64,000 nucleotides of DNA from Desulfarculales bacterium UBA696 (lineage in GTDB: Bacteria > Desulfobacterota > Syntrophobacteria > Syntrophobacterales > Syntrophobacteraceae), in assembly GCA_002298995.1 (NCBI GenBank), contig DBMO01000069.1, forward strand, positions 1 to 64,000, written 5' to 3'. Made by a program: the position numbers and the translations under genes. The notes under the pieces were generated by a model that saw only the letters and a list, made by a program, of their open reading frames with translations, did no database searches and was not told the DNA's origin. How positions within the stretch are numbered: position 1 is the first letter of the stretch; the number at the start of each line of letters is the position of its first letter. This document shows, in pieces, positions 15,360 through 24,750 of the stretch.

Positions 15360-16379
15360 TCAAATCGGATCCTTGGAAAGCATGGTACCAAGCATACTGT
15401 CCAACACCTTCGCGAATTGCTCGCCGAAAGCACTCATTCGTGCTTGGTCCTCATTTAAAGGGTAAGGGATAGGGCCAGCCCCTAATGTCACTGCCCGTAG
15501 GCCAAAAGAGGGCCATACGTAGCCTTTCGGCTCAGGAAACTCTCGTAGGTGAAATTCAGGATAACGCCTGATTAAACCTTGAGAGTATTCTCCGTAAGTT
15601 ATTGAAGCTTCAATTGATCTTTTGTTGGGAAGGAGAACTTTGCGGATTTTCAATTCTGGCGGGCCCTTCGCATCAGTCGTGAAAAGTTCGCTTGGCAGAC
15701 CACTTAGGTTTTCGAGCCGGATGCCTTCCATTCTAGTTGATAAAGCGTTGATGCGTTCATCAAAAATTCTCAGCATCAAGCTGAATATCACCGGAACCCG
15801 GTGAACTTGCCCACCATGCTCGTCACGCTTCTTTTGTTCACTAGCATGCATTTCTTCTTGCCGAATTGGCAGTAGTTCCACAAACCTTTTGGCCCACTCT
15901 TCCGCATCAGAGGGGATAGAGTCGAACAGCCGCTGGTGAATCACTTTCAACCGATCTTGCACTTGTTCTTTATCTAAAGTCTGAGATCGATACGATATTT
16001 CCGCCGTGGCAATGAGAACTTTCATGTCTTCGCGTGCCAGTGAAAGCTCTTTGCTGATTTTTATGATCTCGTTTTGTAGTTTGGTTTCCTTCGTCCCAGA
16101 CACTATGTCCCCAAAGTAGTTCGCACCGAACCCGCCCAAAGCTGATACAATAGCACCAAACAATATCCATCGCTCAAACCTCTGGAATGTTGCTAATGCC
16201 GCTGTTGCAGCTCCAAGGAGGATTGTCCCCAGAAAAAGCCACCTCAGTGCCTGCGGCTCATCCCAAAGTAGAGTGCCAACAATAACGGCTAAAATTGTAG
16301 CTAAGCTGGAAGCCAAAAACAGTTTGTGGCGGAGCAGGTTATCAAGGCATGCTTTTAATTTGGTGCCATCGAGAATCAT
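15360..16379 (-). CDS. Orphan membrane protein with coiled coil, function unknown
   Basis: Protein of 339 residues from ATG 16379, which is preceded by GAGGG; a start at 16421 is possible. The N-terminal third has four hydrophobic segments (about 20-40, 45-65, 72-90). A predicted coiled coil follows (ETKLQNEIIKISKELSLARE) and then a soluble C-terminal domain of about 190 residues with no motif I know. The layout, membrane anchor plus coiled coil plus soluble domain, recalls sensor or phage-defence-type proteins, but there is no sequence evidence for either. It stands alone and is flanked by dispersed repeats, so it may have been acquired horizontally. Confidence 0.6.
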   Translation of the reverse strand: MILDGTKLKACLDNLLRHKLFLASSLATILAVIVGTLLWDEPQALRWLFLGTILLGAATAALATFQRFERWILFGAIVSALGGFGANYFGDIVSGTKETKLQNEIIKISKELSLAREDMKVLIATAEISYRSQTLDKEQVQDRLKVIHQRLFDSIPSDAEEWAKRFVELLPIRQEEMHASEQKKRDEHGGQVHRVPVIFSLMLRIFDERINALSTRMEGIRLENLSGLPSELFTTDAKGPPELKIRKVLLPNKRSIEASITYGEYSQGLIRRYPEFHLREFPEPKGYVWPSFGLRAVTLGAGPIPYPLNEDQARMSAFGEQFAKVLDSMLGTMLSKDPI

Positions 16380-17202
16380 ACATAAACCCTCAGGCCTTAG
16401 ATGCCGACGAATGGGGTCCACGAATGGGGTCGGGCCAAGATAACGGATTTAAATCACATGAAATATTATTGCTCAAAACATGGCTTATATCGGCCTTAAA
16501 AGTGCATTTATGGCATTGAAAATGAGCATCTAACCTCGTGCCACTCCCTGTACTCATATCCCTGGCAGGCTTGAAGTTCACCGGCGATTAGTAAAGGGAG
16601 GAACAGAAGGGCGTAACGAGCGTTCCCGCGCAGTCCGTCGGGGCGCCCGGTTGGGTTTTGTTTCTTTCTCAGTGTCCTGCCCGGAAATCTTTGGAATTTG
16701 CCGATGAAGTCGTAAAGATCGCTAACGAGTTTAACTGCTTTTTCTATCCTCGTCATTTTTTTCAAGCTCCGAAATGTCTGCAAGGTCCTGGCTCGAGCCT
16801 CGAGACCGTTTGAGCCACCCACTTTAAGCGTCGATAAGCAGTTAGATACGCTCACGATAAAAATGCGCCCGCATCCACTTTGAAATGGTCCAACTAAATA
16901 TGGAAACCTCATTATGCGGTAATTTCCTGTTAAATGGAAAGGTTTTGAATCGCTGTCTTGCACTGTGCCGTGACTCCGGTTTCAACCCCTTCTCCCAAAT
17001 CCCTCCCGCAAGTTAGGGGGGCTTTTTCTCCAGCTCCATCAGCGTATGTCGATTTTGTTTTAAACCGCGGCCTCAATATAGCCAGGCGGCCGTTTACCAC
17101 CCCGCCCTTGAGCTTGGGGCTGCGGTGTGTTACAAAAAGATTTTGCACTTTTCCCGCGATGATTCGCGCGCCAGCTTTAAATAAAAACTACCGGAGAATT
17201 CG
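16380..17202. other. 823-base gap upstream of ileS; one doubtful ORF and short repeats
   Basis: No well-supported gene was found. A 12-base direct repeat (ACGAATGGGGTC) occurs twice at 16407-16418 and 16420-16431. A minus-strand frame at 16508-16963 (151 codons) lacks a convincing start, and I cannot recognise its product; a segment reading MTRIEKAVKLVSDLYDFI is helix-like, so a decayed gene is possible. Near ileS, a GC stem at about 17002-17021 followed by CTTTTTCT looks like a terminator or attenuator on the plus strand. Confidence 0.4.
17002..17027 (+). terminator. Weak terminator-like hairpin in the ileS leader region
   Basis: CCTCCC (17002-17007) can pair with GGGGGG (17016-17021, including one G-U), followed by CTTTTTC. 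It lies about 180 bases before ileS. It could end upstream transcription or attenuate ileS. No T-box sequence was seen beside it. Confidence 0.3.
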
Positions 17203-19986
17203 ATGGATTTCAAAAAGACGCTCAACCTTCCTCAAACTGATTTCCCGATGAAAGCCAACCTTTCACAGCGGGAACCGGAACTGCTTAAGAGTTGGGAAGA
17301 AATGGGCCTCTACGAGCGGCTTCGCGAGATGAGCCGGGGGCGTCCTGCTTATGTGCTCCACGACGGGCCTCCCTATGCGAACGGGCATATCCACCTCGGA
17401 ACGGCGCTGAACAAGATCTTAAAGGACATGATAGTCAAGTCGCGCCAGATGAGCGGGATGGATGCGAGCTATGTTCCGGGCTGGGACTGTCACGGGCTTC
17501 CCATCGAGCTGCAGGTGGACAAGGAGTTGGGCAAGAAAAAAGAGACCATGTCCCTGACCGAAATCCGCGGCCACTGCAGGCGCTATGCAGAGCGGTTTAT
17601 CGATATTCAGCGAAACGAATTCAAAAGACTTGGGGTACTCGGAGAATGGAACAACCCCTACCTGACCATGTCCTACGACTATGAGGCGACGATCGCGCGA
17701 GAACTCGGGCGCTTTTTCCAGGAAGGCGGCGTTATCCGCAGCAAGAAGCCTATTTACTGGTGCGCAAGCTGTATGACCGCCCTTGCGGAAGCGGAGGTCG
17801 AGTACCACGATCACAAATCGCCATCGATTTACGTGAAGTTCCCATTGACTCCCGAGAGCCAAGTTGCATTCCCGGAGCTTTCCGGAAAACCGGCTTACGT
17901 GCTTATCTGGACGACCACGCCGTGGACCATTCCTGCAAACCTTGCAATCACCCTCCATCCCGAGTTCACCTACGTGGCGGTCTCGGTGGACGGTGAGATC
18001 TGGATTCTGGCCCAGGGGTTGCTCGAAAACATAATGCAGATGATGAAGGTCGAGGATTATAGCGTTATCCGGACCTTCGCGGCGCAGGAATTGAGCGGCC
18101 TGAGAGCCAGGCATCCTTTCCTTGACCGTGACTCGGTAATTGTCCTCGGGTCCCATGTAACCCTCGATGCCGGAACCGGCGCGGTCCATACGGCCCCCGG
18201 ACATGGGCGCGAGGACTATGAAATGGCGCTCGAACACGGGCTTGACGTTTATTCGCCCGTGGACGACCAGGGCCGGTTCACCAAGGATGTTCCATTTTTC
18301 GCCGGCCAGTTCGTATTCGATGCCAATAAATCGGTAATCGCCAAACTCGAAGAACAGGGGAAGCTGCTTATCCAGACTGATATTACGCACAGCTACCCGC
18401 ATTGCTGGCGGTGCAAGAAACCAGTCATCTTTCGAGCGACCCCGCAGTGGTTCATCTCGATGGAGAAAAACGATCTTCGCAAAAAAGCACTCGAATGGAT
18501 CGACCGCGTTGAATGGATTCCGAACTGGGGCCGTGACCGCATCTACAATATGGTGGCAAACAGGCCTGACTGGTGCATCTCGCGGCAGAGGTCCTGGGGT
18601 GTGCCGATCTCCGTTTTCCGCTGCGCCGACTGCGACACCTATCTTACCTCCAAAGAGGTATTCGACCACATTGTGTCCCTGTTCGAAAAGGAAGGGGCCG
18701 ATGCGTGGTTTTCGCACACAACCGAGGAACTCCTGCCCGAGGGGACCGTCTGTACCGGATGCGGCGGGCGAAATTTCCAGAAGGAAATGGACATACTCGA
18801 CGTGTGGTTCGATTCCGGGGCTTCATACGCCGCTGTCCTGGAGCGCCGGCCGGGCCTGCGCGCGCCCTCCGACCTTTACCTGGAGGGAAGCGACCAGCAC
18901 CGGGGCTGGTTTCATTCATCGCTGCTCGAATCCGTTGGAACGAGGAATACCGCCCCTTACAAAACCGTGCTCACACACGGTTTCGTAGTGGACGGCCAGG
19001 GATACAAGATGTCAAAGTCCCTTGGAAACGTCATCGCGCCGGAGGAGATCATAAAGCAGTACGGGGCCGAGATTCTTCGCCTGTGGGTTTGCGCGGAGGA
19101 TTACCGCGACGATATCAGAATCTCGCAGGACATCCTGCGCAGGCTGAGTGAGGCCTACCGCAGAATCCGGAACACGTGCAGATTCCTTCTCGGAAACCTC
19201 TCCGATTTCGACCCGGGAAAAGATGCCGTCGAATACGAAAAGATGGACGAGCTTGACCGCTTCGCCCTCTATCAGCTGGAGGATTTGATCCAGAAGGTCA
19301 AGCAGGCGTTCGATCGCTTCGAGTTTCACCGCATCTACCATGCGCTTCACAATTATTGCGTAGTGGATCTCAGCGCTTTTTACCTCGATATCCTTAAAGA
19401 CCGGCTCTACACGTCCCCAGCGGCAAGCCCGGCGCGGCGCTCGGCCCAGACAGTCATTCATTTGATTCTGCAAACCGTGCTGAAGCTGATGGCGCCGATA
19501 CTCTCCTTTACCGCCGAAGAGGCCTGGCAGCATATGCCGCATCGTCCCAGCCCCTCCGTGCACATGGAACTTTTCCCTGAATCCGATGCGAAGTTCCGGG
19601 ATGAGGCCCTTGGCGAGCGCTGGCAAAAAATTCTGGCTGTCCGCAATGAGGTCTTGCGAGTGCTCGAGGCCGCAAGGCGCGACAAGGTAATCGGCCACCC
19701 GTTGGATGCGAAAGTACGCATTGCCCTGCCGCCTGACTTGCAGGCCGAGTTCGGAGGGAAAAGCGATCTGCTCCGCTCGGTTTTTATCGTGTCCCAGGTC
19801 TCGATCGAACCGGAGTCAGATCTTTCCGGAGCTTCTGAAGGGGTAGATCTACCAGGCCTTAAAATCAAGGTGGAAAGCGCAACGGGTGAGAAATGCGAGC
19901 GCTGCTGGGTGAGGTCGGAAGCGGTCGGCCAGTTCGCCGATATGCCGCAAATCTGCGACCGCTGCCATGCTGCGCTTGGGGGGTAA
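17203..19986 (+). CDS. ileS: Isoleucyl-tRNA synthetase
   Basis: Class I synthetase for tRNA-Ile, 927 residues, starting at ATG 17203 behind GGAG. The HIGH-equivalent HLGT is at 64-67 within PPYANGHIHLGTALNK, and the CP1 editing domain contains WTTTPWTIPANL and the GTGAVHTAPGHG motif. KMSKSLGN begins at about 602. The C-terminal zinc finger is CERCW ... CDRC (bacterial type, zinc present). It is followed closely by lspA, the common proteobacterial ileS-lspA pair. Confidence 0.97.
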   Translation: MDFKKTLNLPQTDFPMKANLSQREPELLKSWEEMGLYERLREMSRGRPAYVLHDGPPYANGHIHLGTALNKILKDMIVKSRQMSGMDASYVPGWDCHGLPIELQVDKELGKKKETMSLTEIRGHCRRYAERFIDIQRNEFKRLGVLGEWNNPYLTMSYDYEATIARELGRFFQEGGVIRSKKPIYWCASCMTALAEAEVEYHDHKSPSIYVKFPLTPESQVAFPELSGKPAYVLIWTTTPWTIPANLAITLHPEFTYVAVSVDGEIWILAQGLLENIMQMMKVEDYSVIRTFAAQELSGLRARHPFLDRDSVIVLGSHVTLDAGTGAVHTAPGHGREDYEMALEHGLDVYSPVDDQGRFTKDVPFFAGQFVFDANKSVIAKLEEQGKLLIQTDITHSYPHCWRCKKPVIFRATPQWFISMEKNDLRKKALEWIDRVEWIPNWGRDRIYNMVANRPDWCISRQRSWGVPISVFRCADCDTYLTSKEVFDHIVSLFEKEGADAWFSHTTEELLPEGTVCTGCGGRNFQKEMDILDVWFDSGASYAAVLERRPGLRAPSDLYLEGSDQHRGWFHSSLLESVGTRNTAPYKTVLTHGFVVDGQGYKMSKSLGNVIAPEEIIKQYGAEILRLWVCAEDYRDDIRISQDILRRLSEAYRRIRNTCRFLLGNLSDFDPGKDAVEYEKMDELDRFALYQLEDLIQKVKQAFDRFEFHRIYHALHNYCVVDLSAFYLDILKDRLYTSPAASPARRSAQTVIHLILQTVLKLMAPILSFTAEEAWQHMPHRPSPSVHMELFPESDAKFRDEALGERWQKILAVRNEVLRVLEAARRDKVIGHPLDAKVRIALPPDLQAEFGGKSDLLRSVFIVSQVSIEPESDLSGASEGVDLPGLKIKVESATGEKCERCWVRSEAVGQFADMPQICDRCHAALGG

Positions 19987-20118
19987 TCCCACCGCGGAGT
20001 GGGCTGAGAAAAGATCGAGGAATACGACGTGAATTGCGTCTGATTGGGCGCTATTGAATTTATTATGACTCTGCGTACTCCGCTGTTCTTCGCGGGGATG
20101 GTGTTTACGGGGTTTTTA

Positions 20119-20625
20119 ATGGCAAAATCGAGTGAGGCAATATCCGTTGCAGGCTTGAAGGGTTATGGGTTGTTTTTCTTCCTGGCCGGCGCGATAGTGG
20201 CGGCTGACCAGATTACGAAGTATATACTCTCGCAGACGATCCCGCTCCTTACCGGAAAGATTATTATTCCCGGTTTTTTCAATCTGATACATGTCCGAAA
20301 TACCGGGGGCGCCTTCAGTATGTTTGCCGGGGCCGGTTCGGGATGGAGGCAGCCCCTTTTCATTGCTCTCACCGTGGTCGTGGTATGCGCCATTTCATAC
20401 GCTTACGGCAAAATAGCCGGAAATGATATCTGGAACAGGCTGGCCTATATCTGCATTACCGGTGGGGCCGTGGGGAACCTCATAGACCGCGTGCGCTTGG
20501 GCGAGGTGATCGATTTCCTCGATTTCTACGCCGGCACTTGGCACTGGCCGGCCTTTAACGTTGCTGATATGTCGATCTCGACTGGTGCGGTCATGCTTCT
20601 CGTTTCGCTGCTCAGGGGCAAATAG
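20119..20625 (+). CDS. lspA: Signal peptidase II (prolipoprotein signal peptidase)
   Basis: Inner-membrane aspartyl protease that removes lipoprotein signal peptides after lipidation; substrates in this window include LptE and the RND periplasmic and outer-membrane lipoproteins. From ATG 20119 it is 168 residues, the family length, with four membrane segments, conserved AADQITKY, NTGGAFS, and the catalytic aspartates D123 (GNLIDR) and D150 (NVADM). The frame extends to TTG 20044 and would add 25 residues, including a hydrophobic stretch. GGGG lies 6 bases before ATG 20119. Confidence 0.93.
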   Translation: MAKSSEAISVAGLKGYGLFFFLAGAIVAADQITKYILSQTIPLLTGKIIIPGFFNLIHVRNTGGAFSMFAGAGSGWRQPLFIALTVVVVCAISYAYGKIAGNDIWNRLAYICITGGAVGNLIDRVRLGEVIDFLDFYAGTWHWPAFNVADMSISTGAVMLLVSLLRGK

Positions 20626-20646
20626 AAATCGATTTTTCTTAATACG

Positions 20647-20690
20647 GCATCCAGAAAGCTCCAACAGGGTGCATCGCTTTTTTTCTTTTT
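20647..20690 (+). terminator. Probable terminator after lspA
   Basis: GCATCC (20647-20652) can pair with GGGTGC (20667-20672) with one G-U pair; it is followed by ATCG and a long T/C tract with eight consecutive T. It lies between convergent lspA and the phosphohexomutase gene. The stem is short, so support is moderate. Confidence 0.42.
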
Positions 20691-22060
20691 CAATGCTTTC
20701 TCACCCCGAAAACTCTTTTCACCTTTTCCAGGGTTGATTCGATCAGGTCCCGGATTTCCTCCAGCCGCTCGGGGGTTTCGGCCTCGTAGCGCAGGACGAG
20801 AGAAGGTTGGGTGTTGGATGCGCGCAGCAGCCCCCACCCGTCTTCGAAAACGATTCTTGCACCGTCGACATCGATTATCTTCAGGTTTTTCGCTTCGAAT
20901 TCTCTTTTTGCGCGTTCAACTACTTCGAACTTTATCTCATCGGGGCAGTCCACTCGTATCTCAGGCGTGGTATAGGTCAGGGGAATGTCCACGAGGAGTT
21001 CCGGGATCGTCTTCCCGGTCGATGCGAGTATTTCCAGGAGCCGGCAAGAGGCGTAGATGCCATCGTCGAATCCGAAATAGCGGTCCTTGAAAAACATGTG
21101 GCCGCTCATCTCACCGGCCAGTGCGGCATTCACCTCTTTCATCCTGGCTTTGATCAGGGAATGGCCAGTCTTCCACATGATGGGTTTTCCGCCGCGGCGC
21201 TCGATATCATCGTAGAGTGTTTTCGAGGATTTTACCTCGGAGATGAAAACCGAGTTGGGCCGCCTCGAAAGAATCTCCCTGGCAAAGATTATCATGAGCT
21301 TGTCGCCATAGACGACTTCGCCCAGGTGGTCGATCACGCCCAGTCGGTCGCAGTCGCCGTCATAGGCTATGCCGATATCGAGCCCCTTGCTGATGACCAG
21401 TTGCCTGAGGTCCGCAAGGTTTTCCATTACAGTGGGATCGGGTTCGTGGTTGGGGAAGGTGCCGTCCATATCGCAGTGAATGGGAAAGACTTCGCAGCCC
21501 AGCTTTTCAAGGACGGGGAGGGCAATCGGGCCTCCGGTGGCATTTCCGGCATCCACCCCGACGCGAAGACCGCGGGAAAGTGAGATATTTCCTACGACGA
21601 ACTCGATATAGGGAGCTACTATATCGTAATATGCAAAAGCCCCCTTCCCGTTCACAAAATCGCCCGATTCCATGAGGCGCCTGATCTCCTGGATTTCAGC
21701 GCCCGAGATGGTATCGAAGCCGTTGCAAATTTTGAAGCCGTTATACTCCTGGGTGTTATGGCTGGCAGTTACTATTATTCCACCATCCCGATTGAGGTGG
21801 CGGATTGCGAAATAGAGGAGGGGAGTAGGGCATACACCAACATCTACAACATCCAGTCCGGATTCGAGCATGCCGCCAACCAGCAGGTCGCGGTACTCCC
21901 CGGATGTCAGGCGGCAATCCCTCGCCACCACCACCCGGTTTTTCCCATGGTTTGCCATGTGTGTGGCAAACGCCCTACCAAGCCGAGAAACATCCGGCCC
22001 GGTGATCTCTGCCCCGGCAAGACCCCGGATATCGTACTCCCTGAATACTTTGGCAAGCAT
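20690..22060 (-). CDS. Phosphomannomutase/phosphoglucomutase (AlgC/ManB type)
   Basis: Interconverts hexose 6- and 1-phosphates, feeding GDP-mannose, UDP-glucose and surface glycan synthesis. The 456-residue alpha-D-phosphohexomutase has REYDIRG at the N-terminus, the phosphoserine loop TASHN at 98-102 (Ser100), the metal-binding loop DGDCDR at 234-239, the sugar-binding EMSGH, and the phosphate-binding RASNTQPSLV near the C-terminus. AlgC-like enzymes accept both mannose and glucose phosphates, so substrate choice is open. It is monocistronic here, convergent with lspA. Confidence 0.93.
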   Translation of the reverse strand: MLAKVFREYDIRGLAGAEITGPDVSRLGRAFATHMANHGKNRVVVARDCRLTSGEYRDLLVGGMLESGLDVVDVGVCPTPLLYFAIRHLNRDGGIIVTASHNTQEYNGFKICNGFDTISGAEIQEIRRLMESGDFVNGKGAFAYYDIVAPYIEFVVGNISLSRGLRVGVDAGNATGGPIALPVLEKLGCEVFPIHCDMDGTFPNHEPDPTVMENLADLRQLVISKGLDIGIAYDGDCDRLGVIDHLGEVVYGDKLMIIFAREILSRRPNSVFISEVKSSKTLYDDIERRGGKPIMWKTGHSLIKARMKEVNAALAGEMSGHMFFKDRYFGFDDGIYASCRLLEILASTGKTIPELLVDIPLTYTTPEIRVDCPDEIKFEVVERAKREFEAKNLKIIDVDGARIVFEDGWGLLRASNTQPSLVLRYEAETPERLEEIRDLIESTLEKVKRVFGVRKH

Positions 22061-22347
22061 CTATATCTCCATTCGAAGCGAAAAGGCGCTGCTCAAAATC
22101 CGGCAGGAGACCGGATTGCGGATTTTCGCCAAAAGAGAGTTTTGAATGGATGCCGGCAATCCGGTTTGTACAACGGCAGGATGAGCTTGCCACGAATCAA
22201 AGAGAATTTGAGCAACTTGCCGGATTGACTGAAAGGCTTACCCTGACGAAAAAGAATGAGCGAGGCCCCCATAATCTCGCTCGGGAACACCTCGCTCGAA
22301 TCTAAACGGCGCAATAGGAAAAACGGGAACCGGTCAACTGCCCCAAA

Positions 22348-22551
22348 TCAGTGGTGCGAACCGGAATCCCCGGATTTAACGCGCTTAATTGTTATAATCG
22401 CAGCGGCAACGAGGCCGATTCCGATTACCGTGAGAGCGCCGTAGAGCGCCGTGAAAAATACCACGTGGCTGGGATCGTACCACGGGATGTCCCAGGGAAA
22501 TGGGCTACTTACGCTGCGCTTCAGACCTAAACAGAGAAAATCACCCCACAT
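22348..22551 (-). CDS. Small single-pass membrane protein, unknown function
   Basis: Protein of 67 residues with ATG at 22551 behind an excellent GGAGG (7-base spacing), which is why I accept it. One hydrophobic helix spans about 29-54, preceded by PWDIPWYDPSHVVFF and followed by a basic, then acidic/His tail (KRVKSGDSGSHH). The aromatic PWYDPSH stretch suggests a membrane-surface region. Small subunits of respiratory complexes can look like this, but I do not recognise the family. It is divergent from the MFS gene. Confidence 0.6.
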   Translation of the reverse strand: MWGDFLCLGLKRSVSSPFPWDIPWYDPSHVVFFTALYGALTVIGIGLVAAAIITIKRVKSGDSGSHH

Positions 22552-22704
22552 GAGCTACCTCCACATCAGGAATTTCCGAAACAAATAGAGAGCTACACCC
22601 GAGTCTTTTACCAGACATTAAATATTGGGTCAAACTAAATTGCCTTGGATAAGGCGCAGATGATGATTCTTTTCACATGCGGCCCGGTTCCGCATGGTTG
22701 AGTA

Positions 22705-22731
22705 TTGACACCAGCTTAATTCTGTTATTAT
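22705..22731 (+). promoter_or_regulatory. Sigma-70 promoter of the MFS transporter
   Basis: A perfect TTGACA at 22705-22710 is followed after 15 bases by TATTAT (22726-22731; ATTATT at 16 bases is the alternative). The transcript would begin near 22738, which fits translation beginning near 22765 behind GGAGG. Confidence 0.5.
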
Positions 22732-22764
22732 TCGCCCCGAACTCTACAGGGATCGGAGGCAAAC

Positions 22765-24327
22765 ATCAGCAGCAAAGCACGACTTCTTCTCATTTCCGCG
22801 GCGCTCCTTGCACTCTTTCTCGGCGCTCTCGACGCGTTGGTAGTCGGTGCGGCAATGCCCTCCATAATCGCCGATCTCGGGGGGTTGCCGCTCTACAGCT
22901 GGGCTTTTTCGGTTTACCTGCTCGCCAGGGCCATCGCCCTGCCGATTTTCGGAAAACTGTGCGACCTCTACAGCGGCCGAAAGCTGTATATAATATCGAT
23001 AGTGATCTTCATTGCCAGCTCGTTTTTCGGCGGAATGGCCCGGAACATGAGCGAGCTCATCCTGTGCAGGGCGCTTCAGGGCATCGGGGCGGGAGGGACC
23101 TTCGCGCTGGCCTATATCGTTCTCTCGGATCTTTACCCCGCAGAGCGGCGCGGCAAGATGATGGGACTAATAAGCTTCATCTGGGGCGTATCAAGCATCC
23201 TGGGGCCTCCGGCGGGGGGCTTTATAGTGGCTTTGGCGTCCTGGCGCTGGATCTTCTATATGAATCTGCCCCTGGGGCTGCTCGCCCTGCTCGGAATCGT
23301 ATTTTGCCTCAGGGAAACCCGCGAGAAAAAAAGGCACCCCTCGATAGATCTTTGGGGGGCCTTTACGATGTCAATATCGGTTACATCGCTCCTTTCGGCT
23401 TTCCTGCTCGCCGGGCGGAGCTACCCATTGTTTTCGCCGCAAATAATAGGGCTGTGGGCAATCTTTCTTGCATCTGGAATCGGATTTTATTTTGCCGAAA
23501 AGAATGCCGCTGACCCCATACTGGCGTTGAATTTCTTCTGGAAACGCCGATTCAGCCTGGCAAACGGCTCGGCTTTTTTCAGCAGCTTCGCTATCTTTTC
23601 CCTGTCGGCGTTTGCCCCCCTGTTTATCCAGGGGGTACTGGGCAGAAGCCCGGCTCAAGTTGGCCTTGCAATGATTCCGCTCACCCTGGGGTGGTCCATC
23701 GGCGCAATGGGCTGCGGTCAGCTTGTTAATGCCGAAAACGAAAGGGCGTGCAGCATTGCCGGATCGTTTATGCTAGCGGCCGGCTCGGCACTGGCCCTGT
23801 GTTTTTCATCGCCTGGACTGCCGCCCTTTATCTTCTCGGCTTTTCTGGCCGTTTCCGGAATAGGGATGGGATTTGTCTCGATTCCCACCTTGCTCATCGT
23901 GCAAAAAAGCCTCTTGGCATCCGACCTGGGGGTTGCAACATCCTCCCAGCAGTTTGCCCGGACCCTTGGCGGCACTATCGGGATAGGGGTCTCTGGAGGG
24001 CTTGTTACAACCAAGATGATGGCCGCGCTGCAAGGTCTGGCCGGCTCCTCGCTAAATGATTCCTTCACGGGCTCTCTTGCCGCAAGACTTGCATCCAATG
24101 TCGAAAGCCTATTTCAGCCCGACATCCAGAAAACCCTGCCGCCCGTCGTTCGCGAATCGCTCCAGAGCGCCATGGGCACGAGCGTGGAGATAGTCTTCTG
24201 GTGCGCCCTTGCCGCGGCTCTGATAAGTCTGGCCCTTTGCTGTTATTTACCTGGAGCCGAGAAAGAACTATGCGAGGCTGTTGTAGACTCGCAAGGCTTT
24301 GAAGGCAACAAGAAAAAAAGTTACTAA
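22765..24327 (+). CDS. MFS efflux transporter, DHA2-like, apparently lacking a standard start codon
   Basis: Drug:proton antiporter-type permease with about 14 hydrophobic segments, 520 residues if read from 22765. The first conventional start in frame is TTG 22837, but that cuts away the first membrane helix (KARLLLISAALLALFLGALD), which carries the DHA2 motif leading into VGAAMPSIIADLGG. The upstream in-frame stop is at 22717, and no ATG, GTG or TTG lies between it and 22837. A strong GGAGG at 22755-22759 and a promoter at 22705 point to ATC 22765 as the start. Motif A (GKLCDLYSGRK) follows helix 2. ATC starts are very rare; an ATG-to-ATC change may reduce expression or make this a start-codon pseudogene. 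Confidence 0.8.
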   Translation: MSSKARLLLISAALLALFLGALDALVVGAAMPSIIADLGGLPLYSWAFSVYLLARAIALPIFGKLCDLYSGRKLYIISIVIFIASSFFGGMARNMSELILCRALQGIGAGGTFALAYIVLSDLYPAERRGKMMGLISFIWGVSSILGPPAGGFIVALASWRWIFYMNLPLGLLALLGIVFCLRETREKKRHPSIDLWGAFTMSISVTSLLSAFLLAGRSYPLFSPQIIGLWAIFLASGIGFYFAEKNAADPILALNFFWKRRFSLANGSAFFSSFAIFSLSAFAPLFIQGVLGRSPAQVGLAMIPLTLGWSIGAMGCGQLVNAENERACSIAGSFMLAAGSALALCFSSPGLPPFIFSAFLAVSGIGMGFVSIPTLLIVQKSLLASDLGVATSSQQFARTLGGTIGIGVSGGLVTTKMMAALQGLAGSSLNDSFTGSLAARLASNVESLFQPDIQKTLPPVVRESLQSAMGTSVEIVFWCALAAALISLALCCYLPGAEKELCEAVVDSQGFEGNKKKSY

Positions 24328-24750
24328 TTTCTTTGGTTTCTCTAAAGGTTAATCATGGCACGGCGAAAGCATCAAATTAGGGCTCAAGAAAACACCCGAT
24401 TTGTTGAAACCTCTTTTATTTCGGATGACATCCTCAATTTAGCTCTCAATGAGTACCCTCTGATATTTGTTCTCCGATCCTGACTTTTGCTTAAAATCCT
24501 TCTCCAAAGTTAAAAAGTCTCAAAATTGTTCTAAAGTAAACCTATTTATTATTCGATTTCAGAAATGATGGCCTAGACGCCTAATGCGGCTCTCATGGAT
24601 CATCGTGCTTGCTGGTAAGTACGGCACTCGATGAAACATGCGCGCTTATCGAATTCTAAAACTGTCGCACTCCAGCAGAACTTATACACAATTTGCCTGA
24701 CGGATGGCGGCCGATCTGAACTTAACCGGTTGTTCGAGGGAGGAATGAAG
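24328..24750. other. 423-base gap before the chemoreceptor gene
   Basis: No gene or repeat is apparent; the first half is AT-rich. A weak flagellar sigma-28-like site reads TAAAGTAA (24532-24539), 11 bases, then ATTCGATT (24551-24558). It matches the -35 well and the -10 poorly, about 190 bases before the chemoreceptor start. Confidence 0.3.

Noticed and set aside
16508..16963. Possible Avd/four-helix-bundle gene of a diversity-generating retroelement
   Set aside because: A helical stretch reminded me of Avd, but no reverse transcriptase, template repeat or variable repeat is present, and the frame lacks a convincing start.
16964..17202. T-box leader for ileS
   Set aside because: A terminator-like stem exists, but no T-box consensus or specifier-loop structure was found.
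17419..18717. 432-codon minus-strand frame opposite ileS
   Set aside because: Shadow of IleRS; no domain and no ribosome site.
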